This document shows, in pieces, positions 8,972 through 17,730 of a stretch of DNA of 64,000 nt. Position 1 is the first letter of the stretch. The number at the start of each line of letters is the position of its first letter. Under the pieces are notes generated by a model. That model was given only the letters and a program-made list of their open reading frames with translations. It did not search any database and was not told the origin of the DNA. Origin of the DNA: Methanosarcinales archaeon (GTDB taxonomy: Archaea > Halobacteriota > UBA148 > JAUWXC01); contig CP061209.1 in assembly GCA_026016205.1 (NCBI GenBank), positions 923,147-987,146 on the forward strand, read 5' to 3'. The position numbers and the translations under genes were made by a program.

Positions 8972-10036
8972 TTAAATCAGTTCATATAAAGTAGTCCTTC
9001 TCCTTGGGATGCGCCCTGCACTGGCGATAATTTCCTCGAATTCTTCCGGCGACATGTATTCGCCTTCCGTCCCGCCAGCAGACCTGGTTATGTGTTCTTC
9101 CATCAGCGTTCCCCCGAGATCATTCACTCCGCAGAAGAGCGTTTCTCTTGCCAGTTTGCGCCCCAGTTTCACCCAAGAGGCTTGAATATTTGTGATGTAC
9201 GGATACAGCAAGACCCTAGAAAGAGCGTGCATTTTTAGGCTGTCCATACTCGTCAGTCCCCTAGCGATTTCGCCAAGCCCGTTGTTCTCTGGCATGAATG
9301 AAAGCGGTATGAATTCCGTAAAGCCCTTTGTCTTTTTCTGGATGTCCCTGATGAGCAGGAGGTGATTAATCCAGTGCTCCAACGTCTCGATGTGACCGTA
9401 CATTATCGTGGCAGTCGTAGGAATTTTCATCCGATGTGCGGTGGTGATTGTGTCGATCCACTGCGCTGCCGAGACTTTGCTCGGGCAGATTTTTCTCCGG
9501 ATATCATCGTCGAGAACTTCCGCAGCCGTGCCTGGCATCGAATCCAAGCCGCTGCGCTTCAACGTCTTCAACGCATCTTGCACATCCACATTGGAGTTCT
9601 CCGCCGCATGAAAAACCTCCATGGGCGAGAATGCATGCAAATGCACGTCAAAATGCGATTTTATGCACGCCAGCATCTCGCAGTAGAAGTCAAGCGTCGC
9701 CCCCTTCAGCAAGCCCCCTTGGATGCAAATTTCGGTCGCGCCCCTGGCGACTGCCTCTTCCACCTTTTGCAGGATTTGCTCCATGCTGAGGACGTACCCA
9801 CGTTCCTTTTTGAATGCGCAGAAGGCGCAGTTGCCTATGCAAGTATTCGTGAAGTTGATATTGCGATTTATGACATATGTGACGACATCGCCGGCTGCCT
9901 CCGAGCGCAACTCATCGGCGATTTTGAACAAGAGGGATGTATCATGCACCATGTGTAGTGCACCTTCTTTTGTGACCTTGCCTGTCCTGGCACGTTCTAC
10001 AACGTCAGCACTTTCTAAATCCATCTTCATCTGCAT
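8972..10036 (-). CDS. cofH: FO synthase subunit CofH (radical SAM)
   Basis: A 354-aa radical SAM enzyme with the cluster motif C-IGN-C-AF-C near residues 62-69 and GxxxEICIQGG near residue 100. CofH couples the tyrosine-derived fragment to 5-amino-6-ribitylaminouracil, and CofG then completes the deazaflavin FO, the chromophore of coenzyme F420. Its start overlaps the end of cofG by 32 nt, and ATGs at 10030 and 10024 are alternative starts that reduce the overlap. With cofG and the divergent cofC it forms an F420 locus. Confidence 0.95.
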   Translation of the reverse strand: MQMKMDLESADVVERARTGKVTKEGALHMVHDTSLLFKIADELRSEAAGDVVTYVINRNINFTNTCIGNCAFCAFKKERGYVLSMEQILQKVEEAVARGATEICIQGGLLKGATLDFYCEMLACIKSHFDVHLHAFSPMEVFHAAENSNVDVQDALKTLKRSGLDSMPGTAAEVLDDDIRRKICPSKVSAAQWIDTITTAHRMKIPTTATIMYGHIETLEHWINHLLLIRDIQKKTKGFTEFIPLSFMPENNGLGEIARGLTSMDSLKMHALSRVLLYPYITNIQASWVKLGRKLARETLFCGVNDLGGTLMEEHITRSAGGTEGEYMSPEEFEEIIASAGRIPRRRTTLYELI

Positions 10037-10979
10037 ATTTACTTATCAACTCCTCCGTTTCAGCGCCATACCAGTTACCCAGAACAAAACGTGGGTAGAT
10101 TGGGAGGCGTTCCCTCAAGCGCACGCATGAACCAAGCGCTTCCAGCGCTGGCCATTCATTGTCAGGATTGATGTAATCAATCGTCACTGGAGATATGCCA
10201 CCAAGATCAGATACCCCATACGGAATTGACAGATGTAGTGGCATGAGATTTGGGGGCACCTGAATCGCAACCTCGAGCGGGAGGATTCTTCGCGCGAGCG
10301 CAATCGTCTCCTGCATTTCTTCTGTGCTTGGCGGCTTGTGATTGGACATCGGTGTGTTCGGCTTTGGCACAAACGGCTGGATGATGACCTCCTGGATGTG
10401 TTCATATCTGAGGTGCAGTTCCCTTATTGCCATCAGCGAGTTGATCCTATCTTCTCTGCTTTCACCTATGCCGACCAAGATGCCGGTAGTGAATGGAATC
10501 CTCAGGCGACCTGCATCTGTTATAACCCTCAGCCTTATCTCTGGCGCCTTACTGGGGCTGTCCTTGTGCACCGCCACGCTGGCAATCGTCTCGAGCATTA
10601 AACCCATGCTCGCGTTCAGGGGCTTAAGCATCCTCAGTTCGTCATAGCTCAGCGTTCCCGCATTCGTATGGGGGAGTGATCCGTGTGTAATTGCCACCCT
10701 GCATAAGTCTGCCACATACTCGATGAAGTTTGAATAGCCAATTTTACCTAATGCTTCGTGAATCAATTCATCTGGCTCGCCAAAGGTGAACAATGCTTCA
10801 GCACAATTGTTTGATGCGCCCTTACTCAGCAAGACGCTGACCTGATCCGGCGTCATGAGATGCGCATCCGCGCTATCAGGGTCGCGCCTAAAACCACAAT
10901 AATGACATTTATTTCTGCAGATGTTGGTGACTGGGATGAAAACGTTTTTAGAGAAGGTGACGTAATCTGGGTTCATCAT
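10005..10979 (-). CDS. cofG: FO synthase subunit CofG (radical SAM)
   Basis: A radical SAM protein with C-RNK-C-HY-C near residue 21 and FTFGEPDE near residue 60, typical of CofG, the 7,8-didemethyl-8-hydroxy-5-deazariboflavin synthase. I place the start at the ATG at 10979 (MMNPDYVTFSKNVF), giving 324 aa. The open frame continues to 11174, but that extension is low-complexity, lies antisense to cofC and has no family similarity. Transcription is divergent from cofC across about 40 bp, and the end overlaps cofH. Confidence 0.93.
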   Translation of the reverse strand: MMNPDYVTFSKNVFIPVTNICRNKCHYCGFRRDPDSADAHLMTPDQVSVLLSKGASNNCAEALFTFGEPDELIHEALGKIGYSNFIEYVADLCRVAITHGSLPHTNAGTLSYDELRMLKPLNASMGLMLETIASVAVHKDSPSKAPEIRLRVITDAGRLRIPFTTGILVGIGESREDRINSLMAIRELHLRYEHIQEVIIQPFVPKPNTPMSNHKPPSTEEMQETIALARRILPLEVAIQVPPNLMPLHLSIPYGVSDLGGISPVTIDYINPDNEWPALEALGSCVRLRERLPIYPRFVLGNWYGAETEELISKYADEDGFRKC

Positions 10980-11019
10980 CTCCACATATAACAAAGCAGA
11001 GATAAGTATTATTCCAATT

Positions 11020-11598
11020 ATGAAGGCGATAATTCCCTTTAAAAAGAAGAATGCAAAGTCGCGGCTGTCTCCCCTGCTTAGCCAGTCCGAGCGGGTGATG
11101 TTTGCGGAGCGCATGTTAGAGGATGTCGTTCGCGCGCTCAAGGATTCAGTCGTAGACAAATACGAGGTTCTCACCGAGGGGTCGCTTAACGAGGCGATAA
11201 ATAGCGCGATTCGCAGGATTCAAGAGCCAACGCTTGTCATAATGCCAGATTTGCCGCTTATTCAACCAAGGCACATAAACGAGATTGTCGGCGCAGATGC
11301 AGATGTAGTCATAGCGCCTGGAAAAGGCGGAGGCACGAATGCACTATTCCTGCAAGAGCCGCATAGATTCAGGGTTGATTTTCGCCTAGCAAGCTTTTTG
11401 AATCACCTTGGAATTGCCCGGGATGCTGGCATGTCCGTTTATATCTATGATTCCTTCTTCGTCAGCACCGATATGGATGAGCCTGAAGACCTTGTGGAAC
11501 TTTTGATTCACGGAAAGGGCACCGCAGCTATGTATTTACGTGAAATAGGTGTGACGTTGGAGTTTGACCAAGGCAGGGCACACGTCAAGAAGCAGTAA
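11020..11598 (+). CDS. cofC: 2-phospho-L-lactate guanylyltransferase CofC
   Basis: A 192-aa nucleotidyltransferase beginning MKAIIPFKKKNAKSRLSPLL, the CofC signature: an IPFK basic loop in place of the usual LAxGxGxR. VIMPDLPLI near residue 75 is the metal-binding acidic site and GKGGGTNAL near 103 is conserved. CofC activates 2-phospholactate (or a related phosphorylated acid) with GTP, giving the donor for CofD in F420 side-chain assembly. cofD and cofE are not in the window. The gene is divergent from cofG. Confidence 0.95.
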   Translation: MKAIIPFKKKNAKSRLSPLLSQSERVMFAERMLEDVVRALKDSVVDKYEVLTEGSLNEAINSAIRRIQEPTLVIMPDLPLIQPRHINEIVGADADVVIAPGKGGGTNALFLQEPHRFRVDFRLASFLNHLGIARDAGMSVYIYDSFFVSTDMDEPEDLVELLIHGKGTAAMYLREIGVTLEFDQGRAHVKKQ

Positions 11599-11688
11599 TG
11601 GCATAACGCCCCTTTATTTCCACTGGAGAATTTGGGATGACTATTTATATAGAAGATTGTATTATCTAAAGTGGGGATGGGGGCCGAT

Positions 11689-12915
11689 ATGAGTTTAACG
11701 CCGATTTTACAAAAAGAAGTCGACAAAATAAAACCCGTAGACCTCGTTGTTGGCATTAGCGCAAAGGATGTTGAAACAACCATCATTCACACCATGAACG
11801 TCGTCGGCATGGGTATTCAACAGTATTTTTCACAAGTTGAGAGCTTGGTGGTCGTCTCCGATGGATTTTCAAAAGACAGAACAAAGGAGATGGCAGAAAT
11901 GTTTACTCTTCCCCCGGCCATTAAAAAAATCGTCACAGAGGATATGAATGGAGGAGGGAAGGGGAGCGGCGTCCGCACAATACTTGAGATTGCAAGAGCT
12001 GCCGATGCCACGTGCGTGACGTTGGTCGATGGCGACCTGCTCAGCATTTCACCAAGATGGGTCGCGAATCTGGCAGAGCCTGTCCTTTTTGGGGCTGATC
12101 TCGTTGTCCCGCAATACATCAGGGACAAATACGATGGAGTGATAACGAATAACATTGTGTATCCACTTATTCGCTCGGTGTTTAAGGCAGATATTCGGCA
12201 GCCTATAGGGGGAGAATATGGTATCTCCCGTAAATTGATGGAGAAATTGCTAGAGGATACGGTAATTCCACCTCATTTCGGGGTAGATATAGCGATAACG
12301 ACCACCGCTGCAACAGAGTCGATGGATATCAGGGAGACTCCATTGGGCTTGAAGATTCACTCATCACTCACGAAATACATCGAACCTTCGGAGCATCTTG
12401 CCCCCATGTTTCGGCAAGTGGTTGGCACGCTGTTTGATTTGATAGAACGCTACGAAGATTGTTGGAGAGACATAGAACATACAGTGAAAGTTCGAAGAAG
12501 AGAGAACGGGCAGTATTACGGGCAGAAGCCGCTCCCAGTTAAAGTGGATGTGACAAAGCTGATGGGGCACTTCCAGGAGGGGTTTGAAAACCACAAGGAT
12601 TTATTAAAGTCGATTTTACCCAAAGATATTTTTGAGAAAGTGAGTACAATCCGCATGCAAAAGCGCCAGAAGGTGTCTTTTGACCCGGAGACATGGGCGA
12701 AGGTAACATATCACATGGCTGCGGCGTACAAGCGAGCAAAGACTGATGAAAAGAAGGTTAAGATTCTTGATGCCTTCTGTGGTTTGTGGATGGGGCGGTT
12801 TGGGTCTTTTGTATTAGAGACGCAGGATATAGACAACGGGGAGGCTGAAAAGGTCATCATTCGCCAGGCAGAAACGTTCGAGGCACTAAGACCATATTTG
12901 GAAAAGGTTTACTAG
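11689..12915 (+). CDS. GT81-like glycosyltransferase, probable glucosylglycerate synthase
   Basis: About 408 aa (the frame opens at GTG 11671; ATG 11677 or 11689 are better starts). A TATA-like ATTTATATAG lies at about 11643. GT-A features are VVVSDGFSKDRT, GGGKGSGVR (donor-binding loop), TLVDGDLLS (DxD region) and GGEYGISRKL followed by FGVDIAITTTA. This resembles the GT81 family, which makes glucosyl- or mannosyl-glycerate. The gene is followed after 2 nt by a glycerate kinase and then meets a second GT81 gene (gpgS) convergently. Direct transfer of glucose to D-glycerate (Ggs type) is a plausible role; mannosyl transfer cannot be excluded. Confidence 0.7.
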   Translation: MSLTPILQKEVDKIKPVDLVVGISAKDVETTIIHTMNVVGMGIQQYFSQVESLVVVSDGFSKDRTKEMAEMFTLPPAIKKIVTEDMNGGGKGSGVRTILEIARAADATCVTLVDGDLLSISPRWVANLAEPVLFGADLVVPQYIRDKYDGVITNNIVYPLIRSVFKADIRQPIGGEYGISRKLMEKLLEDTVIPPHFGVDIAITTTAATESMDIRETPLGLKIHSSLTKYIEPSEHLAPMFRQVVGTLFDLIERYEDCWRDIEHTVKVRRRENGQYYGQKPLPVKVDVTKLMGHFQEGFENHKDLLKSILPKDIFEKVSTIRMQKRQKVSFDPETWAKVTYHMAAAYKRAKTDEKKVKILDAFCGLWMGRFGSFVLETQDIDNGEAEKVIIRQAETFEALRPYLEKVY

Positions 12916-12917
12916 AG

Positions 12918-14261
12918 ATGATGATTCAGAATAAAGAAGAACTCATCTCGAATTCAAGTGGAGACTTCAAAGAGGTGCGGGCTGATGTTCTCGAGATTTT
13001 AGAATACGCCTTAGAGAGGGCGCAGCCCAAGTTTGCAATCCAACGTACCGTTAGAGTCAAGGGAGATATCCTGTGGCTGGGTGAATTGCCCATCAATCTG
13101 AGTGAAGTAAAGCGGATTTTCGTCATTGGTTTTGGAAAAGCATCGGGGCAAACGGCAATCGAACTCGAGAGGGTGTTGGACGGCCGAATATCTGATGGGG
13201 TCGTTATCGTAAAGCGGGATTCAGCGCAGAAAGCGAGAAAAATCAGAATCATAACAGGCCAGCATCCTGTTCCGACAATGGAGAATGTCAAGGCAACTGA
13301 ACGTCTGCTGGAGGTGGTCGATGAAGCTGATGCAGGAGATGTCATCATCTGTTTGATTTCCGGTGGCGGCTCCGCGTTGCTAACACTTCCAAAACGGGGC
13401 ATATCCATCGAAGACCTCTCAAAGACCAATGAAGTTCTCATCAAGTCAGGTGCGTCGATCGATGAGATTAATGCTGTGCGCAAGCATTTGTCTCAGGTCA
13501 AAGGAGGGCAGTTAGTCGCTCGGGCACATCCGGCTAGGCTGGTGAGCTTAATCATATCTGATGTTGTAGGCGACCGATTGGATGTCATTGCCTCTGGGCC
13601 TACTGCGCCGGATAAATCCACATATGCAGATGCGGTCAAAGTCTTGCGAAAATATGGCCTGTGGCGGCGCGTGCCATCCTCTGTCTGCAGGATATTGGAG
13701 TCTGGGCAAAGAGGGGGTTTGCCTGAGACGCCGAAGGATGATGATACAATCTTCGAGTCGGCGTATAACAGGATAATTCTGAGTAATGATGTCATGCTAT
13801 CAGCTGCTGCTGAAAGGGCTCTGGAGTGCGGTTATTCGCCACATATTGTTCAGGATGTCACTGGAGAGTCTCGAGTAGAGGCACCAAAACAACTAGAAGA
13901 TGCCCTAAGGCTGAAAACTCCTTCGTGTTTGATCAGCGGAGGTGAGACCACCGTCAAAGTGACTGGTTCTGGCAAGGGCGGCCCAAATCAAGAGTTCGTA
14001 CTGGCATGTGTGGAGAAAGTCGCCGGAAAACGCATTGTCGTTGCCGCCATAGATTCAGATGGAATTGATGGGTTCACGGATGTGGCTGGAGCAATGGCTG
14101 ATGGTAACTCGCTCCAGCGTGCCACAAAGCGGGGGTTGTCTCCGACGAAGTTTCTTGAGGATAACGATGCATACCATTTCTTTAAGAAAAATAAGGACCT
14201 ATTGCTAACTGGGCAAACTGGAACCAATGTCAACGACCTGCGGCTCTTTCTCTGCTTTTAG
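12918..14261 (+). CDS. gckA: Glycerate 2-kinase (GckA/MOFRL family)
   Basis: A 447-aa protein of the type II glycerate kinase family. Markers are VIGFGKASGQTAIELE near residue 70, TGQHPVPTMEN near 115, CLISGGGSALL near 150, NAVRKHLSQVKGGQL near 190 and the MOFRL domain with CLISGGETTVKVTGSGKGGPNQE and AAIDSDGIDG. These enzymes phosphorylate D-glycerate, usually to 2-phosphoglycerate. It follows the GT81-like gene by 2 nt, so it probably links the glycerate pool with glucosylglycerate synthesis or recycling. The end overlaps gpgS tail-to-tail by 4 nt. Confidence 0.9.
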   Translation: MMIQNKEELISNSSGDFKEVRADVLEILEYALERAQPKFAIQRTVRVKGDILWLGELPINLSEVKRIFVIGFGKASGQTAIELERVLDGRISDGVVIVKRDSAQKARKIRIITGQHPVPTMENVKATERLLEVVDEADAGDVIICLISGGGSALLTLPKRGISIEDLSKTNEVLIKSGASIDEINAVRKHLSQVKGGQLVARAHPARLVSLIISDVVGDRLDVIASGPTAPDKSTYADAVKVLRKYGLWRRVPSSVCRILESGQRGGLPETPKDDDTIFESAYNRIILSNDVMLSAAAERALECGYSPHIVQDVTGESRVEAPKQLEDALRLKTPSCLISGGETTVKVTGSGKGGPNQEFVLACVEKVAGKRIVVAAIDSDGIDGFTDVAGAMADGNSLQRATKRGLSPTKFLEDNDAYHFFKKNKDLLLTGQTGTNVNDLRLFLCF

Positions 14262-15379
14262 AGCCTGTTGGCGATCTCGTGTGTGTGCCTAATCGCATGT
14301 TCATGGAGTTTTTTTCTGCGTTTTTTATACTCTGGAAGTTCCTTGAGCGGGGGGTGATACCGCATCTCGAAATCGTGCAATGTTCTTAGACCGCGAGTGA
14401 GGCTCCTTGTATAGGCATCGATGCGCCTGAAATCGTCTATGGTCTTTACTCCATCAATGGCATAGCGCCCATATAACTCGCGGATAGCCCTTCGTTTGTC
14501 TTCTTCCTCAAAATTAATGCCAAAATTCTCGCGCACGAACCAGAACAATGTCCGCGTGATCTGCTCCACCATCCCAGCCAGCGCCTTGTCTGATCGATGG
14601 TGGTGAAGATGCTCGCGTAAGTCGACCTGGGCGAATGCTCTCAAACCGATTTTTTCATACAACTCTATCAACATCGCTATCTCGACGCCAAAATGGTGTG
14701 GCATCGTCAAGGACTCGAAAACTTCCCTGGTAAGTGCCACCTCGCCACTTAATGGGTAGATGATGTCCTCCAATCCCTCCAATACATCGTATTCCCTGTC
14801 CAGAATCCGTAAGAGGGGGCGCATGTACAACCGCGTTACCCTGCCGCCGAAAATAGTCTTGCCCCTCATCTTGAAGCGCGGCCGATGATAGTACGCTTTG
14901 GAGAACTTAATCTCAGCAAAGGTCAATATGGGGCCTGCCAACCCCCTGACGAAGCGCTCATCGATGTTTATGATGTCTGAATCAAGGAAGACGAGAACAT
15001 CCCCCATAGCACATGCTACTCCTTTATAGAGCGCGTCTCCCTTCCCGATAGTAATATCTGTTTCCAGAAGCGCACATATCTCGGGCTGGGTTTGATGGAT
15101 GACCTTGAATGAGTCAAACTTTTCCAATGAGTTCAAAGCGGCCTTTGTAGCAACTTTGATAGTCCTGTAATCAACGTGTCCTCCTATCGTTGAGCCATCC
15201 ACTACCAGGATCTCGTCAACAAGGTCTTGATTGGCAAGTCTGGCCGTTTCTGCAATCACCTTTCCGATTGTCTTCTCCTCTTGAAAAGATGGGGTGATGA
15301 TAGAAATCTTGATGCCTTTCTCCTCTTTATATCTGAGCAGGTCATCGATGTCGAAGTCGAGGTAGTCGAAATCATGCAT
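14258..15379 (-). CDS. gpgS: Glucosyl-3-phosphoglycerate synthase GpgS
   Basis: A 373-aa GT-A enzyme (GT81): SIITPSFQEEKTIGKVI near residue 27, EILVVDGST near 56, GKGDALYKGV near 113, LVFLDSDI near 130, GRVTRLYMRPLL near 173, PLSGEVALTRE near 205 and HHFGVEI near 225. GpgS transfers glucose from an NDP-glucose to 3-phosphoglycerate, and a phosphatase then releases glucosylglycerate, a compatible solute known in salt-adapted methanogens. The neighbouring HAD phosphatase gene starts upstream on the same strand, 9 bp away. Confidence 0.88.
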   Translation of the reverse strand: MHDFDYLDFDIDDLLRYKEEKGIKISIITPSFQEEKTIGKVIAETARLANQDLVDEILVVDGSTIGGHVDYRTIKVATKAALNSLEKFDSFKVIHQTQPEICALLETDITIGKGDALYKGVACAMGDVLVFLDSDIINIDERFVRGLAGPILTFAEIKFSKAYYHRPRFKMRGKTIFGGRVTRLYMRPLLRILDREYDVLEGLEDIIYPLSGEVALTREVFESLTMPHHFGVEIAMLIELYEKIGLRAFAQVDLREHLHHHRSDKALAGMVEQITRTLFWFVRENFGINFEEEDKRRAIRELYGRYAIDGVKTIDDFRRIDAYTRSLTRGLRTLHDFEMRYHPPLKELPEYKKRRKKLHEHAIRHTHEIANRL

Positions 15380-15388
15380 ATTTTATCC

Positions 15389-16036
15389 TCACAAGATGTG
15401 CTCCAGTATTTTACTTAAATCTCCCTTCACCACGACGTCGGCGACTTCGTTTAGTTCTGCCGGCGCTTCAAAGGCAATGCCCATGCCTGCATCCTCTATC
15501 ATGCATCTGTCGATGTTACCGTCGCCAACGACCACGCTTTCGGCAAGCGATACTCCTAACTCATCGCAAAGGTTGCGCAAAATATCTCGTTTGCAGATGG
15601 AGTGAATTTTGCATCCGGGCATGCGCGGCTCCAGTCTTTGGTTGTTCAGCTTGATCTCGCCGGTAATCTTCCCGCCTTTGATATTCAATTCGTTTGCAAA
15701 TGCCCTGTTGATGCCGAGTCTTTTCGCCAATCGGTCTGCTGCCAGTTGGTAACAATCGGTGGCTATCGCGGTTGTCATGCCAGCTTTTTTGACAGCAGCA
15801 ATCGTTTTTTGGGCGCCTATTTGAAGCGGAATACCATCAAATATGTCCAGAAAGCGTTCCACTGACAATCCTTTGAGAATCCTGGCAATCTCTTTTGTCT
15901 TCTTATATTTCTGTATATCTGATGCTATAATCTCGTGCAATTGCCCCTCAAAACCCAGCGCTCCTGCCAGCGCGTAGATTGTCCTGTCGGCGAGAAGAGT
16001 TCCGTCCATATCAAAGATGATGAGTTTGTAATTCAA
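15389..16036 (-). CDS. HAD phosphatase, candidate glucosyl-3-phosphoglycerate phosphatase
   Basis: A 215-aa HAD-superfamily enzyme: nucleophile motif FDMDGTLL near residue 8, motif II TAIATDCYQ near 88, lysine motif (CKRDILRNLCDELG) and motif IV VVVGDGNIDRCMIEDAGMGIAF. The cap position and overall look are those of SerB-like phosphoserine phosphatases. It heads the operon with gpgS, so dephosphorylation of glucosyl-3-phosphoglycerate is the favoured role. Phosphoserine phosphatase remains a real alternative, because characterised archaeal GpgP enzymes belong to a different HAD subgroup. Confidence 0.65.
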   Translation of the reverse strand: MNYKLIIFDMDGTLLADRTIYALAGALGFEGQLHEIIASDIQKYKKTKEIARILKGLSVERFLDIFDGIPLQIGAQKTIAAVKKAGMTTAIATDCYQLAADRLAKRLGINRAFANELNIKGGKITGEIKLNNQRLEPRMPGCKIHSICKRDILRNLCDELGVSLAESVVVGDGNIDRCMIEDAGMGIAFEAPAELNEVADVVVKGDLSKILEHIL

Positions 16037-16112
16037 GATGTCCTCACACCCAGCCTTTTCCTTATGCAGATACTTCTTTAAATAGTAAGCCTATTTTTTA
16101 AGAGGGCTAGAT

Positions 16113-17429
16113 ATGAAAAAAGTAGTAATGACCATAGCCGGTTCTGACTCTGGAGGCGGGGCCGGCGTCCAGGCAGACCTAAAGGCGTTTGCAGCGCTGG
16201 GCATGTATGGAACGTGCGCCATCACATCGATTACTGCACAGAATACGCTTGGTGTGCAGAGAACGTACGACCTGCCGACGGATGTCATCACTGCCCAGAT
16301 AGAGGCGGTATTATCGGATTTTGGTGTCGCATATGCAAAGACCGGTATGCTGTCCTCATCAGAGATTATTCGAGCCGTTGCACAGGAAATCAAAAAGCAC
16401 AAGATTCCTGTTGTTGTTGACCCTGTGATGGTGGCAGAGGCGGGAGGATCTTTGCTCAGAGAGGGTGCAGTATCCGTCCTCATAAAAGAGTTAATCCCCC
16501 TTGCGAAAGTCATAACGCCCAACATCTTCGAGGCAGAGGCACTGTCTGGCGTGAGAGTAAAAGACAAGGAGAGCGCAAAACTGGCTGCGAGAAAAATACA
16601 CGACCTGGGCGCGGATGGCGTGCTTATCACGGGCGGACATCTTGATGCTGTCGATATACTGTATGATGGCGAGTTCATATTCATTCCTGGTGAATTGATA
16701 GACAAGGGCACGCATGGCGCCGGATGCACGCATTCTGCCGCGCTTACTGCATACCTGGCAAAGGGTTTTGCACTGAAGGATGCTGCGATAAAAGCAAAGG
16801 AGTTTGTGACTGCTGCTATCGCTGGTGGCGCAGATGTCGGCAGGGGCACAAACCCCGTGGATGGAGTGGCTGCTATAAGGGGGGGTGCAGAGCGGTACCG
16901 CGTCATGAAGAACTTGCAGGACGCTGTTTTGATGTTGGAAAAATGCGAAGGTTTTTCTGCGCTAATTCCAGAGGTCGGAACAAACATAGGGATGGCGCTT
17001 CCTGATGCGACGGACACAGAGGATGTCGCCGCCGTAGTTGGAAGAATCGTGCGCATCGACGGTGCAAGAGTTGTTGGAAACATAGACTTTGGTGCAAGCA
17101 AGCACGTCGCAAGAGTGATACTCGCCGCAATGAAGTTCGACGAGAATATGAGGGGTGCCATAAACATCCGATATTCACCAGAGGTGCTATCTGCCTGTAA
17201 AAAATTGGGTTTCACCATCGCATCGTTTGACAGAAAGGATGAGCCAAGGGGAGTGAGCACGATGGAGTGGGGCACCATGCAGGCAATTGAGAGTTTTGGC
17301 GCTGTCCCGGATGCCATCTATGACCTTGGTGGGATTGGCAAGGAGGCCATGGTCAGGATATTTGGGAGAAGTGCAATTGAAGTCGCAAAAAAAGCAATCG
17401 ATGTCGCTAATGCGATGCGGAAAGATTAA
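16113..17429 (+). CDS. thiDN: ThiD-ThiN fusion: HMP-P kinase and thiamine-phosphate synthase
   Basis: A 438-aa two-domain protein. Residues 1-255 are ThiD (MTIAGSDSGGGAGVQADLK, DPVMVAEAGG, and GTHGAGCTHSAALTAYLAKG near 205), which phosphorylates hydroxymethylpyrimidine phosphate. Residues about 270-438 are ThiN (LIPEVGTNIGMALPDAT, FDRKDEPRG), the archaeal thiamine-phosphate synthase replacing ThiE. The fusion is common in archaea. The gene is divergent from the HAD phosphatase, with a TATA-like CTTTAAATAG near 16076. Confidence 0.94.
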   Translation: MKKVVMTIAGSDSGGGAGVQADLKAFAALGMYGTCAITSITAQNTLGVQRTYDLPTDVITAQIEAVLSDFGVAYAKTGMLSSSEIIRAVAQEIKKHKIPVVVDPVMVAEAGGSLLREGAVSVLIKELIPLAKVITPNIFEAEALSGVRVKDKESAKLAARKIHDLGADGVLITGGHLDAVDILYDGEFIFIPGELIDKGTHGAGCTHSAALTAYLAKGFALKDAAIKAKEFVTAAIAGGADVGRGTNPVDGVAAIRGGAERYRVMKNLQDAVLMLEKCEGFSALIPEVGTNIGMALPDATDTEDVAAVVGRIVRIDGARVVGNIDFGASKHVARVILAAMKFDENMRGAINIRYSPEVLSACKKLGFTIASFDRKDEPRGVSTMEWGTMQAIESFGAVPDAIYDLGGIGKEAMVRIFGRSAIEVAKKAIDVANAMRKD

Positions 17430-17469
17430 GTGTAAAAGATGGTATAAGCGATGATGCATAGGTGGCAAA

Positions 17470-17730
17470 ATGGGCATTAAACCGACGTATATCAAAAACC
17501 TTGGAACCAAATTGATGGAAAAGTATCCGGATGCATTCAGTCCTGATTTTGAGGAAAATAAGAAGATAGTTGCCGAGCGCACGAACATCGAGAGCAAGGC
17601 GATTAGAAATAGAGTTGCAGGATATATCAGCAGAAAATTGAGAATTAAAGGAAAAATTAAGAGAAGGGGGGCGAAAGAGGGTGTTTCAGGGAGTGGCTCC
17701 AGCGCTGGTGACACCGTTCACCAAGGATAA
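17470..17730 (+). CDS. rps17e: Ribosomal protein S17e (eS17)
   Basis: An 86-aa protein whose first 60 residues are typical archaeal eS17: GIKPTYIKNLGTKLMEKYP, FSPDFEENKKIV, and SKAIRNRVAGYISRKL. Archaeal homologues usually stop at about 60-65 aa. Here a basic then Gly/Ser-rich tail (IKRRGAKEGVSGSGSSAGD) continues for about 20 residues because the frame runs 50 nt into dapA. The coupling of S17e with dapA is seen in other methanogen-like genomes. Confidence 0.93.
   Translation: MGIKPTYIKNLGTKLMEKYPDAFSPDFEENKKIVAERTNIESKAIRNRVAGYISRKLRIKGKIKRRGAKEGVSGSGSSAGDTVHQG

Noticed and set aside
10980..11174. N-terminal extension of the cofG frame
   Set aside because: It overlaps cofC on the opposite strand, has no CofG similarity, and an ATG pair at 10974-10979 fits the family start.
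16091..17317. A 408-codon open frame antisense to thiDN
   Set aside because: It is low-complexity Ala/Ser/Pro-rich, shows no family signature, and is explained as the complement of a well-supported thiDN gene.
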